A stretch of 64,000 nucleotides of DNA from NCBI GenBank assembly GCA_029207755.1, contig JARCOQ010000003.1, positions 97,108,646-97,172,645 of the forward strand, written 5' to 3'. This DNA is from Chamaea fasciata (Eukaryota; Chordata; Aves; Passeriformes; Sylviidae). The position numbers and the translations under genes were made by a program. Numbering within the stretch: the first letter of the stretch is position 1; each line of letters starts with the position of its first letter. This document shows, piece after piece, positions 23,901 to 36,407 of this stretch. The notes under the pieces are model-generated. The model made no database searches. It worked only from the letters and a program-made list of their open reading frames with translations, and was not told the origin of the DNA.

Positions 23901-26900
23901 CTCCTCACAGGCAAACACTTGTGCTCATGGTACTTTTACCACAGCACCATGTAACCAGCAGTTTGCAAGCTGGGATACTGGTAAGAAGAGCACAGACTGC
24001 ACTCCTTTAGCTAATTCTAAACACACAGAGTTCATTGAGATCCTAGAACTGGTGTGTAAATAAGAGTAAAATTAGAAGAGTTTTGCTTTTATGAGAATTT
24101 GAAAAAAAAAGTTTGAAATTATTTCCATACTGAATCCTCCTTATCTGTTTCCATTTTCTTCATTTAACATAATTTATTTTCATTACGTGTATGAAAAAAA
24201 AATGCTCTCTTAGGCCTGATTATGTGTTTATTCATGACTGAGAGATTACTTTATTAGGAATTTTTAGAATATTTTGCTTTGTTCTATCTAATCTCCTACT
24301 GAGATCAGTCAGAGTTATATACCACATCCTTAAAAAGAAGCACAGGTATAATCCTAGTTTAAAATGTCTCATAACTCATTACTGTGGGTGTCTATGCTTA
24401 TAACTTCAGGGAAAGAAATAATGATTTGTCATGGGCATAGAGGCCACATATCTTTTCAAGGGGCTTCCAGTGACTGCAACTTGCAACTATTGCTCTAAAT
24501 ATAGCACACTAATTTAAGCAGTATGTGTGCTCCTCTGTTGACCCTTACACTGAGATAGCCTATTAATACCTTTTCTGGAGTTTCCTACAGGCTCCTGCAA
24601 TGCAGTGGGTAGACAGCAGGTGGGAAGGGGTTGGGCATGTGGGAATGCAGCCTACTTCCCTAAAGCCCACATCAGCCCAGCCCAGTGCAGCCCAGCAAAG
24701 CCTGCCAGGACAAAGCCAAGTAGGAGGGACCAGGGCAGCACCCGGCAGCAACACAGAGATGGGAAGTCCCCTTCTCATGCTGCAGTTGCATCTGTCCTCA
24801 TTTCTTCTAGGAAGCAGGGCTCATTTCTGTAGGTGCATCAAGCATGATTTGGTACTGAATTTGCGAGAGCACGGGAGCTGAGAAGCTATGAAATAAATAA
24901 GTCAAAACAGGCTGAAAAGTAAACGTCCCTCTTCTGTCCCAGAGAAAGGTGGTTGTACGAATCAAGTCATAGCCAGATTTTGTGTGGGTATGGAGGGTCC
25001 TTGCTGAAACTGAATAGTAGAGTTAAAATGTGGCTCTGGAAAACCAAGGAACCTACTGTCCTTAAGGCCTGAGTGCCTGACAAGACTGTATAGCAGAATG
25101 CACACAGTTTAAGTTAAACTTGTCTTTCTGGTTCTCCAAAATGAGGTTTTTAAAAGTAATGAGAGAAAAGACAGTGAGACAGTGTCATGTTCCCTATTAT
25201 TCTAGCCAAATTACCATGCTTTTTTTACTTAAAAGTAATATTTTCACAGTATCTTGAGTTAGTGTGTTACCATGCCAAAGCAGAGGAGTTCGGAGTGGCT
25301 GGTAGCATTTTTTGTTCCAGCTCCCTCTTTGGCTCAGCATAGCTATGAAGATGAAATCTCACTTTTCCAGGGAGCTGTGGCCCATTGCAGCACACTGGGA
25401 ATGCCTGCCAGTTGCTACCCTTGGCTAGAGGCATGTGTTGCAAATGTTCTTGTATGTGACTTACAGCAGGGTGTACAGAAGAGGAACATACAGGAGGGGT
25501 GTACAGAGGTTGACTGAACACATTTTCTCTGTTGGATTCTACTTTTGTTGGTATTGAATTTTTTTCAATGTTTTCATTAATGAGAGAGGGAGAAGAACAA
25601 GGAGGTCCCGATCAGATATCTGGAGCCTTGTTTTATGCTCCCACCCAATAAACAGGGTATATGCTCTAGACAACGCAACCAATTATTTACACTAAGAGTC
25701 AAACAAAAGACACCAGAGAGAGGGAAGGCAAAATTGTAATATGAACAAATACTATCAATAATTTTCCTGTATTTAGGTTATCACGGTACCATTACTGAAA
25801 ATTAGTAATGGTCAAGATGTCTTTCCTGAGGTCTCTAATACTTGTTTTATGCAGATATGGAAATTAGCTGATGCAAACGATGACATTTTCCCCTCGACTA
25901 CTTCTGTTTGCAAGAGTCAAAACTATAAATATATTTCAACTCAATGGCTTGCACCAGAAACGCTGGAGGATTCATAAGCTCCGGATGGGCTCCCAGCTGG
26001 CCAGCTGTGTGATCTTGGGAAAGGCACTTCACATCTGTTTTCTTCTCCCATTTCCTTTGCTTATCTAAGCACTAGTCTCACTGTATGTAATAGGGTGCCT
26101 CCCTTTTGGCCTCCAGTTGTTGAAAGAGAACAAACTTCAGCTTCCTCTCCCCAGTCCCATGCTTTCATTTCTATCTTTGTTTTCATCTCTAGGAAAATGT
26201 GCCCCCTGGATCCCCAAGGGTGTTTCTGACTGGAAAACCCATGAGAAGGTCAATTCAGCAAAATGGTAGGTCTCCTAATGACATGTAAACCTGGTCCAAA
26301 CTTAGGCACCCCAGAATATAGCTCCACCTGGACAGCCCAAGTGACATCCAGCAACACTGCCAGTGGTGGGCCAGCTGGAGCTGTGTACACTGCGGTTTGT
26401 GCAAAGGCTCAGGCATAAAGGGACTCCTTGCAAATCTGCTGCAGATCTCTCACACCATCATTTCACTGCTTAGAAGTCCAGGGGGATGTACTCTAACCTC
26501 AGTATTCTGAAGCCACTGAATTTCATCCTCTTATCCCCATCTACTCGTGCTGGAGAACTTGAGTAATGTGAAAGCATTCAGAGGAACAAGACAGACTAAA
26601 GTTTCCGTTAATGCCTTGTATCCTTGCAATAACAAGGAATCCATTAGAGAGCCTGTAGCAAATACCCGTCAGTCCTCTCTCTTCAGCATTTCCCACGGGC
26701 TGCACATTTTCTTTCAGAAGCTGGATTAATGTGTCCCCGTTTTACAACTGCATTTAAACTAATGGTGAATTCACCATCCTCATGTGAAGTAAAACCAGGT
26801 TCTAACCTTTAGTTACGTTCTCTGTTAAGAAATAACTTTTTACTTTGAGACTGAATTTGTTTAACTTCAGTTTCCAATCGCTGGACAGTTTCTGACTTAC

Positions 26901-27437
26901 ATAAGGAACAGCTTCCAGACACTGGCTGAAAGTTGAGGTTAGATAAATAAACATTTGTCAGTAATGCTGAAATGCGCTTGCCTAATTATTTTCAGCTTCC
27001 AAACCTAACTGTCTACATGCTGTGACCGAGTTACTTTTCATCCTTCTCTTCACCTAACCTAACAGATTTGATTTATTTACCCATTTATTTTCTAATCTCT
27101 AATTTATTTTTCCATCCGTTGTGGAATTCACAATAGTATTTCCAGTGGACACCATATTTGAATACTGACACAATGCAGTAGCTACAACCCTAAGTTTAAT
27201 GATCTATTTACACAAAATAATGTTACATTTTTGTAACAGCTTATAATGGACAACTTCAGGTCAATGATTAGCCTAAAAATGTTTAAAACATATTCCCTAT
27301 GCCTTATCACCTGCTTCCTTGTTCTCTCAACTAGGCAGGACTGAGTTTGGAGAAAGACTATCAGTTCTTGAGTCTGGAAAGTCTTCTACAAAGGGTTGAT
27401 GTTTTTTTAACTTTCAGTTAAAGAAAAAATTTTAAGG
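20974..27437. other. Unassigned unique DNA
   Basis: A mild AT-repeat character appears at about 21145-21240 (TATATA and ACATAT words). Overlapping both-strand open frames at 22861-23329, 24563-24881 and 25267-25521 show no family motif. The patch at 24600-24760 is GC-richer, with repeated CAGCCCAG words. No mobile element or exon is defensible. Confidence 0.5.
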
Positions 27438-27480
<43 letters not shown>

Positions 27481-27512
27481 CAGATAAATAGATATGTATG
27501 TATGTATGTATT
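27438..27512. repeat. Compound microsatellite (GATA)n then (GTAT)n
   Basis: About eleven uninterrupted GATA units are followed by two variant units (GACA, GATAAATA), then about four GTAT units and a short T run. Reading it on the minus strand gives a spurious open frame of repeated Tyr-Leu-Ser-Ile. Confidence 0.97.
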
Positions 27513-28778
27513 TTTTTGTGAGACTGGTTTTATGAAGAATCCTACTACTGAAGTGGTTGTGTGACTCATAGTTTGGACTTTTTGTGGCAGTTGGATTCAT
27601 GTGCCCAAAAGTAACTCTGATAAACTGCTGAAAATGGTTCCTTTATATGGTGCAGTCTTATAAACAACTCCAGGTTCTCTTTTTCTTTTGTTGGTAATGG
27701 AAGATTAAGTCAATTATAGCAGATTTCTATACACGGCATCAGCTACACAGTGAGTTTTTGTAACAGAAAACAAACAAAAAAGCACTAAATGCTTTAGAAA
27801 CCATAATCTATTTTATATTAGAAATGCTGTAAATAAAGACTTTTACCAGTTAAAGTGTCAATATTGGTATCCTCAATTCATTAGAGGTGAAAGTGAATGC
27901 AGACATTAAAAGAAAAGTGGAACATAGTCCCAAATGTATTATAAATTCTATAAACTGAGCATGAGAGATTAGTTTGGCAAAGCTCAGTGAATATTTTCAG
28001 TGAACACTGCATTTACTGCCTTTCTACACCTTATTCTAATTAGTTAGTGCATGTAACAATTCTGCTAAAACAAAATAAGAGAAAAAATATCAGTCACTCT
28101 ATAGGTGGGAAAAAATCCAGGCGGCCTCTGTTACTTTAATTCCACACTTTTTTCTGGATCTCACAGCATGGAACATTTGATTACATGATCAAGTCCCTGA
28201 AAGATTTAAAAATATTTAGGTGTGGTGGCCTAAAACTAGTATCAGATCCTAGTTCAGAGCTCTACCTACAGAACTGGGCTACTTTTCTTATCTCTTGAGT
28301 AATTTACTGTTTATTAGCAGAATGTTTTTTTCATGAACTAAAGGTTCTGCTCAGCATAGACTTTGCTGAGTGGAAACTAGGCTGAAGACTCAAATTATGG
28401 TTAGTTTTTTTCTGTGAACTCTCTCTGCATTCTCCATCCAGTACAATTTCTCCTTTTAAACAAGAATCAGTCTTCTGGGTTGGATTCACTGCACCTATCT
28501 TTAATCATCTAAAAATTTGAGGTTTAATTTTTTTCTGGCACATTATTGTTAAATGCTTCAAAGTTAATTTTCAGTGAGGTGAGCAAATACCCACACTTCA
28601 AAGCCACCAGCAGAATTTTTTCAAATCGAAGAGTAGTTTCAAGGAGATCTTTTGTCTTCTCTCGGTCTCCATTACTGAGATGACTCTCTAAGTGTCAAGT
28701 TAGATCCCTGCACACACTAAACACACTAAAAATTCCAGTGACATGAGAACTGGAAATATCAAAATCTATACAGAAATG
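27513..28778. other. Unassigned AT-rich DNA
   Basis: No open frame of interest and no repeat family is seen. Confidence 0.55.
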
Positions 28779-28796
28779 AAAAAAAAAAAAAAAAAA
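28779..28796. repeat. Poly-A run of 18
   Basis: A simple A tract with no recognisable retroposed body on either side. Confidence 0.95.
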
Positions 28797-30554
28797 TTGG
28801 TAGCAGGGAAGCAAGCTTGCAATGCAAACACTTAACAGTTCTGCACAGCACAAAACACTAAGTTTCTGATGCCATATGAGCATGTCTTTGAACAGCCAAT
28901 TCTCCAGCATGTGCTCTCTAGACTGTTTGGGGTAGTATTTGCTGTGTAAAGTAAAGATGAATCATGGCAGTGAGTGAATTTATGTATTTGCTGTTTAAGA
29001 GATAGGGCACTGCAAATGTGTGTCTACGTACCAAGTTGGTTCATCAAGTAGTTAAATCATTTTCTTCCCCTTATTTAGTGCCTCTTACACACAAGAGAGC
29101 TCTAGCTCCTTCACCTTATTCCCATACAGAACTTATTATGCACACATAGGCCCCTCATTTGCTCCATATGCTCTGTAGTGCTATCCAAGAATATTATAAT
29201 AATGTGGTTCCAACTATCATGCCAGTATAATTAACCTGTGGTCTTTTTACTGTATTTTGATACACTTGAAATATTACCTACATTTTAAATCTCAGCACAT
29301 TAAACAGGTCCTTCCTACAATCATTTTTCCTTTCAATTTCTCTAGTTCATTTCAAAATAATCACCAGCTTATCAATATGCTCAATTTGCAGAGTTAATGG
29401 AATCTCCAAAGACTCTTGAGAATCATCCCTTTCATTATTTTTCACCAAATAAATAAATCAAGGCAAGACATCAGAATGTCCTAGCACCTGCCCAGTGTGC
29501 CCATGCTGGGGAAGAGGGAGGGAATAAGCTTCTCCTAACACAGCTCTGCCTTTCAAGAGGCTCCTCACTGGGTTTCTGGACACCTCTGCTCATAAATCTC
29601 CTGAAACTGAATTTCCTGCTGCTGCTTGCAGTCTGCTCTTTTCTCCTCTAATGCACTTCCAGAGTGCCATGATACCTGTCTCCTCCTTGGGTGGATCAGG
29701 GGGTCATACCCACCTTTCACTGCAAGGACTTTAGCAGTGCAAAAGGTCAGTGTTGAGTTCTCTTATTTTGCTCAGCTTTTGTTTCCATTTCACCTCATTC
29801 AGTCCTGTACTCTGGTAAATTACACATCTGCTGGAAGGGTAGTCAATGGTGCGTGCTGTTGGCACCTCTGCAAGTGGCAGCTTGATGCCTGACACCAAGC
29901 AGTGGTAAGAAAAACGATGGCTCTTTTAATTGCACTAAATAAAGCTCTGCTAAGTGCAGCTTTGCTGTGTTAAGATCTCATTTTCTCTTACTGCCTTTTT
30001 AGAAAAGCTTCTATGCTGATGTAATTGCATAGTGTAACACAAGGGTTCCCACATAGTGATTAGCAAAAATAATAATAATAACTTAATTGAAAAAACAAAC
30101 AAAAAGAAACATATTTCACTGGAGAAAATAAAACACTGAAAAATAAGGAAAATCCAGTTTAATAACTCCACTGATTAGTCAAAGTAATAAATATTTCATT
30201 TCTTTAAATAAACTAAAATTATGCTAGATTTTTTTGTTCCAGTTGAAACAGCATTTAAAAGCACCAGTGAAAAAGAGAATTTTAATAAACTGATGTACAA
30301 GTAACACATTTTCTGCCCTCGATTTCTCCATTTAATTTAAAACATTATACAATGGGTGTATGTGACAAACAGTGAGAGGGACAAGGGAAAGAGAAAATAC
30401 ATGCAACTTATTGAATGAGTTATGACTTGATCTCCCTCAGCCATTAAATAATTCTCACTGGAATAAATGGTATTGATTATTGACTTAGAATAACTCTGAG
30501 TAATTACAAAATACAGACAGAATAGAAAGCATCCATTTTGTTGTTGCTATTCAG
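28797..30554. other. Unassigned DNA
   Basis: A frame of 88 codons at 29626-29892 (plus) has no family motif. The GC is slightly higher at 29480-29720. Nothing else is supported. Confidence 0.5.
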
Positions 30555-30670
30555 GATCGGCTTTTGGATATCATCTCATTACATTTAGATGCCATTCAGG
30601 AAAATGTAAGTTTTCTTGTCCTTCGGGCTCTGGAAGAAGAATGAGGTTGCCCTTTTCATCTGACGACGCT
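30555..30670. other. Exon-like or conserved-element-like patch, strand undecided
   Basis: This short patch keeps about five CpGs in an otherwise CpG-poor stretch and looks exon-like on both strands. On plus, AG at 30553-30554 precedes a 51-base stretch (30555-30605) with no stop, reading DRLLDIISLHLDAIQEN, followed at once by GTAAGT. On minus, a pyrimidine-rich stretch ending in TTTAAG precedes 30670. From there a frame of 32 codons reads ASSDEKGNLILLPEPEG, then QENLHFPEWHLNVMR, and stops at 30573-30571. Only one strand at most can be right, and I recognise neither peptide. A conserved non-coding element is an equally good explanation. Confidence 0.25.
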
Positions 30671-31099
30671 CTTAAAGAAGGAGACAAAAGGTTTCCCAAT
30701 GTCATTCATTATTTTGATTTGGAAGGCAGAATTGCTGACTTTTCATAACAACACATTGAAAAGAACTACTTTTGAATATAGAATAACTTCTAGGAAAAGT
30801 TCTTTGGGGTTTTTTTTGTTTGAGTTTTTGATTTTTTGTTTTTTGGGGTTTTTATAACAAAACTGCAAAACAGAATGCTTTGCTTTTGAAGGCCTTCATT
30901 TCTGTAAGTTGTCTGCTTTTCTCCTTTTGTGGTGTGCCTTTTGTCTTCCACCCTTTATTTTTGAAGCCAAATGGAAAAGATGAAAAAGGAAAAAAAAATC
31001 AGAAAAAAAATCTTTAGAAAGGGATAATTTGAAAGCCAAACATGGAAACAGTACAGTAAGTAGGTGGAAGATCTTTCTTTGTACTCCCTTTGTACCAGT
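30671..31099. other. Unassigned DNA with T/G-rich tract at 30801-30855
   Basis: The tract consists of T runs split by GGGG and single G. The rest shows no recognisable feature. Confidence 0.6.
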
Positions 31100-31660
31100 T
31101 GTTGGTGCCTAGGAAGAGCTCTATGGCAGGTATTTCCCTACAGTTGGTAGACCATGGTGGAGCAAATATCCACACTGTGGAGCAGGGACCTTGTGCCTCA
31201 GAGGGTGGATGTGCCTCAAAAAAAGCTGCAGCCCATGGAAAACCCACACAGGAGCAGTTCTTTCCTGAAGGATTGCAGCCCATAGGAACACCTGCACAGG
31301 AAAGGTGGGAATGTGAAGGAGCAGCAGAGAGGAAGAACTCTGGACTGTTATCTCCTCCACCCACCCTGTGCCTTTGGGAAAGAGAGGGGAGTCTGGACTT
31401 GAACCGGAGAAAGTGAAATGTGCTGGTTAATGCTTTCCCTTGTTTCTCACTACAAATCTATATTAACTGGCAATAAATCAAGTTGCTTTTCCCTTCATTG
31501 AACCTGTTTTCTCATGATGGTAATTGTTAAGTGATCCCTCTGTCTTTTTCTTGACTGAGGGGTTTCCTCATCCTCTTTTCTCCTCTTGTCCTGTTGCAGA
31601 GGGGGAGTGACTGGGGGGCTTGATGGGTGTGTTGCCCTTGGCCAAGGTTACTTCATACTC
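31100..31660 (+). mobile_element. Decayed avian ERVL-type LTR fragment
   Basis: The segment has the layout of a common bird LTR of the ERVL kind. The first half has repeated phrases on the pattern 'gcagcccatgg... acccaca... ggagcag' (31120-31300). Then come 'gcagagaggaagaactctgga' near 31324, 'aataaatcaagttgcttttccc' near 31472 (the polyadenylation-signal region), 'gatggtaattgttaagtgatc' near 31516, and an ending near 'gttgcccttggccaaggtta'. The 5' boundary is uncertain and no clear target duplication was found. No internal viral gene adjoins it. The 116- and 108-codon open frames on the two strands within it are shadows of the LTR, not genes. Confidence 0.72.
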
Positions 31661-34600
31661 CATCTCTTTAAGAGGTTTTCTTATTGAGTTTACATGTCAG
31701 AACATCTGTCCTAGTGTGGCTGCCCTAAACCAGGACAACATCATATGTGGCAGGCCTGTGCCTGGTGCATCAGCATGGACACACACACTTTTACACCTCC
31801 TTTTGCATCCAGTTTTTCAAACTGCTCTAAGACTTCCCAGATCCTGTTCATTTGGTATTTAGAGATAAATGTATAAAAGGGCATATATATCTCAGGGCAC
31901 AGTCCTGCCACGAGAGTCTCAGCCCCAAGTAAAGTGCTGGTTTTCCTACAATGAAAGGAAAGACTTAGCTATTGGCAAACAGGAGTCACCACAATGATGT
32001 GATGAATGGGGACACACCTAACCTACATAACAAATCATGCCAAGAGGGATATGCCCTAAAATATCAAACACAGTGGGACTGACTCACCCAGATTTTAACT
32101 AAACAAACACTAATAACATCTGCACTGAGAAGGCCATTATTCTCTCTTTCTATACCCAAAGGAGGGCAATAGACATCTGTCAATGACAATTCATGCCACC
32201 TATTTCAACCATGTTTTATTCTCTCAATTAGCTATTGAAAAATCCCAGATGCTTTGATTTGATGCCTAGCATTTAGGCTGCAAAAATAATTTCAGATGAA
32301 TCCCAACCCCACAGGTGTTAATGTGTTTAAATATGCAACAGGCTGCTTAGGAAAGACAGAGAGTCTTGGATGGTATGACAAAAATCAGAAATATTGGCAT
32401 GGGGATGGGGACCTCTAAGTGTAAAATACTCAGAAACTACTGACACAGATGATCAAAGAAAGTAAGGGAAGTGTATCTTGGATTCTTTCCTAAGTGCTAA
32501 TGGTCAGGGCGTAGTGTCCATCAAATATGAGGCTGGCTGCCTTTCCACCTGTCCAAAGCCAAAAAACTTCTCTTTCAAAGTGGTCTCTTGTCTCACAAAC
32601 ATCTGTTTCATTGTCATACCCATGACATAGTCTATTAAAGTCTGTGTCTGCTGGAAGACCAAATGTCACAAAATGCAGCCACATCCCCATGCAGACCACT
32701 CCCTTTATACGTCTCCTTGCTCTTCTGGTCAATCTTTAGGTGCAGTCAAAAATATTACCTGTTAATTTGTAATTTTCATAGAGTTTGAATCTTGACTTTT
32801 CGTCCCTTTAGCACTACAACTGATAGTAAGGGACTGTTGCCAAAATACTGCAATGCAACTGGATCCAGCGTTTGGCAAATGAGCTAATGGCCTCAAGTAT
32901 AAGCTTGTTTTTGGAACGTATCAGTAGTTCCTCTGAACAAGAAATTGTTCTAAGTTCCTGCTATTTTGTAGTGTAAACAGGCCCTTAGAAACTTCGGGCC
33001 AAGTCCTCGGCTGGCAACATCAGCAAAGCATAGCTGAGCTCTTCTTTCAATGCAAATGAGATCCTCTACTAATGTCTCTCAAATTTAATTTTTTTTCTCC
33101 CTTGAAATTTCTGTCATGACTCCAATAGCAACACGTTTGCTGAAACTTACAGTTCTCCAGCATCTGATACCAGCTGTCAGGCTGTGTTTCATCAGACTGA
33201 ACTCTTTGTCCAAGTGCTACCAGCTGGCGTTGCTTCAGCCATCTGGGATTGCAGTACTCTAACCTACGGACTACGGCACCTCCAGCAGAGTCACGGCTCC
33301 CTATCCTTTCCTACAACAGAATTTACTAGCAAAGTGAAGCAAAGCAAAAGCCACTGCCCCTAATCAAAGCTCAAATCCTCCTAGTGCTCACAATCTCCAA
33401 ATGTCCACCTCCATCAGAGGGAACTCAGTGCTTTGCAGCTTTCAGATCTTGGCTGCTAACTGCTGGCATAATTTTGATTCCCAGACGCTGTTGTTGGAAA
33501 ACACACTATAATGTACTCTGAGGACAGTGCAACAAGACTTCCTCTGTTTCCTGCCTTTCCATTTGTGGTTACTTGTGTAATTCAGTGTTTTTGTCACTTT
33601 CCAACCTGCACACTTACACCCTGCAAAATTTTGTAAACTTTCTACTCCTTCCTTGCACTTTTCTTTCATATCTATTAATTGTATATCACACCCCTTCTCA
33701 AGTTTCTTTTTATGCAACCACTAATATTACTTTAGCAGGCTCCAAAAGTGGAAACTGGAAAATCTGTATTTAAAATTACCATGGGGACAAAAGCCTCCTT
33801 CCATTCAATATGTTTTGGACATCTGGATATATGATGAACTTTCCCCACCCCACCAAATTTTGATTCTTTATTTGATCTCATTAGTTAAATTCCTTCCAGT
33901 AATCTTATTATTGTTATTGAATGCCAGTAATATTATTGGCACTGTCAAAGAGCCTGGGAATTGCCATACTGGATCAAAGCAATGATCCATCTCTCCTAGT
34001 ACCCTATCTCCAAGAGTGGTCAGTACCAGCTGCTTCAGACAAAGAAACACTACAGCTGGCAGTTTGGAGATAATCTGCCTGCAAGCTAAGTATTTCTCTT
34101 GTTTAGCATTACAGGCTGCCTTATGCCCCAAAGCCTGGAGATTTATAACCCTCCCAGAACTCTTACTTATGAAGTCAGGTACTGTCCTTGCCTTGTAAAC
34201 TTACAGATTGGAACAAAAACTGAAAAAGCATGAAAATACAAATGCTTATGTCAATGAGGCTACAGCTCAGAAATTGTTATCCCCCATGCTACAAACTTCT
34301 CCAAGGTTACACAGTGGACTGGTAGCAGGGGCTGGAATAAAACTTTGGACCTGCTCACCAGGGTGGTGAGCTGGTGTTAGAGGATGATGTTACATCTTAA
34401 AGCACTTAAGATATGTTAAATGTTAATTTTGTAGGACTGATTACATACTCTTTTTTTCCCCCTTTTTCCCCTCAAGTACTCTGCAGAGGTCAGTATATTT
34501 GACTGTTTTCATCCAAAAATACTAAACTTCCAAAAAACGGTAGATGGTAATTTCGGTAGTAATAAATCCAACATGTATTACTTCTCAATTGAAGTCTGTG

Positions 34601-36377
34601 TTAGCTTTTGGCTAGGACAGTATGGGAGACCAGACTTCCCAGTAGAAATTGCTTTGGATATGTAGGGGAAACTTCAGATTTCCACAGAATTATCATAAGG
34701 CTGTAAATAATAGACCTATACATCTTGCACCACACAAGAAAAGATTACTGGATTTGTTTTTGTTGTTTTTTTTTTAAATACTCTTAGAAGCATTTTTAAG
34801 TTATAAATTTTTGATTGAAAAAAAGATTTATTAAAATAGAGTTAGCAAAATTTCCTTTCTCCTGCTAGCACAATGAAATGTATTTCAGCTTCAGCAGATT
34901 AATTTGAAAACTAGTGATCTTATTGTCAAAACAATTTCCAGTGTCACTGGTGTCTGATCATGGGTAGAACAGGGCCTTATTCTTATTATCATGTACTGGA
35001 AGCAAATCCTTATTCAAAATCTCCCCCCACACTAGATTCCATTTATTTTTCAGAATCAAATGCTACTTCATCTATTTAATGGTTTATGCATTGGTTTTTG
35101 GTAAATAACACATACTAAATAACCATTCATTGCCAATATATAAAAGACCTCATCATTGATATGTATATAAATAGAGGATACATTTGTTGCGTTAGTTGCC
35201 TTTCTCAGCCTTTTCTGCACCAGCATGTCCTGTAAATTAAGGGAATGTTCAATTAAAAACATTTTCTAGATTTCCTGAGGTGGAAGATGTAGAAATCAAT
35301 TCAATAGCTAGCTGGCTGATTCAGCAAGAAATCAGCCAGCCTCCAGGAGTTCCTTTATAAATGTTTTCCTCTCTAATAAGGTAACAAACCAGAGAAATGT
35401 GCCGCATGGAGTGGGAGATAGGGAGAGCTTATGCAGATCAGCTGCTCTGTTCCTGCAGGCTGCAACCCCTGATTTGATGCAATTTTTATCCTGCACCCAT
35501 GGCTGCCCAGTTAATTTTTCATTAACATATACTATGCTCAGTACTATTCATGTATTGCAGCAGGGTCTTTAAATTTTCTATGTTTTACCATGGAAGGTGC
35601 ATTCAATTTCATACAATTCTTTTCAGTTTACAGTTTCATTTGCGTGAGGCTTCATCATCTACATTTCAGTCGCCACTCTGAATAATAGGCACTGTAAAAT
35701 TTTAAGAACTGATATAAAAAAAATCCAAACAAATGAAGTTGTAGGTATGAGAATACAGAAAAATTAGCTCCAGAAAGAATTCTGCCCATTGAAGAAAACA
35801 GTGTATTATCTCTGTTTTTTTCTTTTCATCCTCCATGTACCTTATATCCAGAAAAGGATTCCTACAAACAATAAAAAATATGCAATAATAAAATATTTAA
35901 ACTGAAAGAGAATAAATGTGGGGCCACATCAATGAAATAACAATTTGAGAGTTTTAGTTAACACAGTTTTGTTTTCACAAATATGTTTTACTAGTTAAAA
36001 GGAATTATTTATTCCTTTTTTGAAACCTTTGTATCCTCACTCAGTAAACTGAGCTGCTAGCATCCACCCTTGTTAGCCTGCTTAGCCTGCTTTTCATTAT
36101 AGTCTCTTCTTATTTTTTTTAATATAAAAATCCAACAATAGTAAAACATATAAGATAAAATTTAGTCAATTTTTGTGTGTTCCTTTTGATTTAGTGAAGC
36201 AGGGGTGTCTGTATTACATCTGGCACTGCCATTAAAATTTAACAGAGCCTTAAATGAAAGAGAACCATTTCTGGCTTTTGATTAATTTCTCATTTGCCTA
36301 AAAAGTTACAAGCTTTTGTAGAAGCTGTAAATCTGGCTAGAAGTGGGACTAGATTTTTTTCCCTTTTAGTCCATGTA
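31661..36377. other. Unassigned DNA including a strong hairpin at 35311-35340
   Basis: AT-rich sequence without a recognised gene. The minus-strand frame at 32490-32732 (80 codons) includes a Cys-flanked HGYDNETDVC stretch, but I cannot assign it. Frames at 33442-33773 and 33868-34198 overlap on opposite strands. The region 35270-35700 has no long homopolymer or repeat family and contains a perfect inverted repeat listed separately. Confidence 0.5.
35311..35340. other. Perfect 11-bp inverted repeat with 8-base loop
   Basis: GCTGGCTGATT (35311-35321) and AATCAGCCAGC (35330-35340) are exact reverse complements around the loop CAGCAAGA. It could form a hairpin in RNA or a dyad binding site in DNA. 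It is not followed by a T run and the genome is a vertebrate one, so it is not a bacterial-type terminator. Confidence 0.9.
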
Positions 36378-36407
36378 GAAAAAAAAAGAAAAAAGAAAAA
36401 AAAAAAA
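36378..36407. repeat. A-rich tract with single G interruptions
   Basis: Runs of 9, 6 and 12 A are separated by single G. Confidence 0.95.

Noticed and set aside
27418..27600. Minus frame with repeated Tyr-Leu-Ser-Ile
   Set aside because: It is the translated GATA microsatellite.
31014..31416. Frames of 116 (minus) and 108 (plus) codons
   Set aside because: Both lie in the LTR fragment and read its repeated 'gcagccca' phrases. Nothing viral or host-like is encoded.
35311..35340. Hairpin read as a transcription terminator
   Set aside because: No T run follows it, and the window is vertebrate nuclear DNA where such terminators do not apply.
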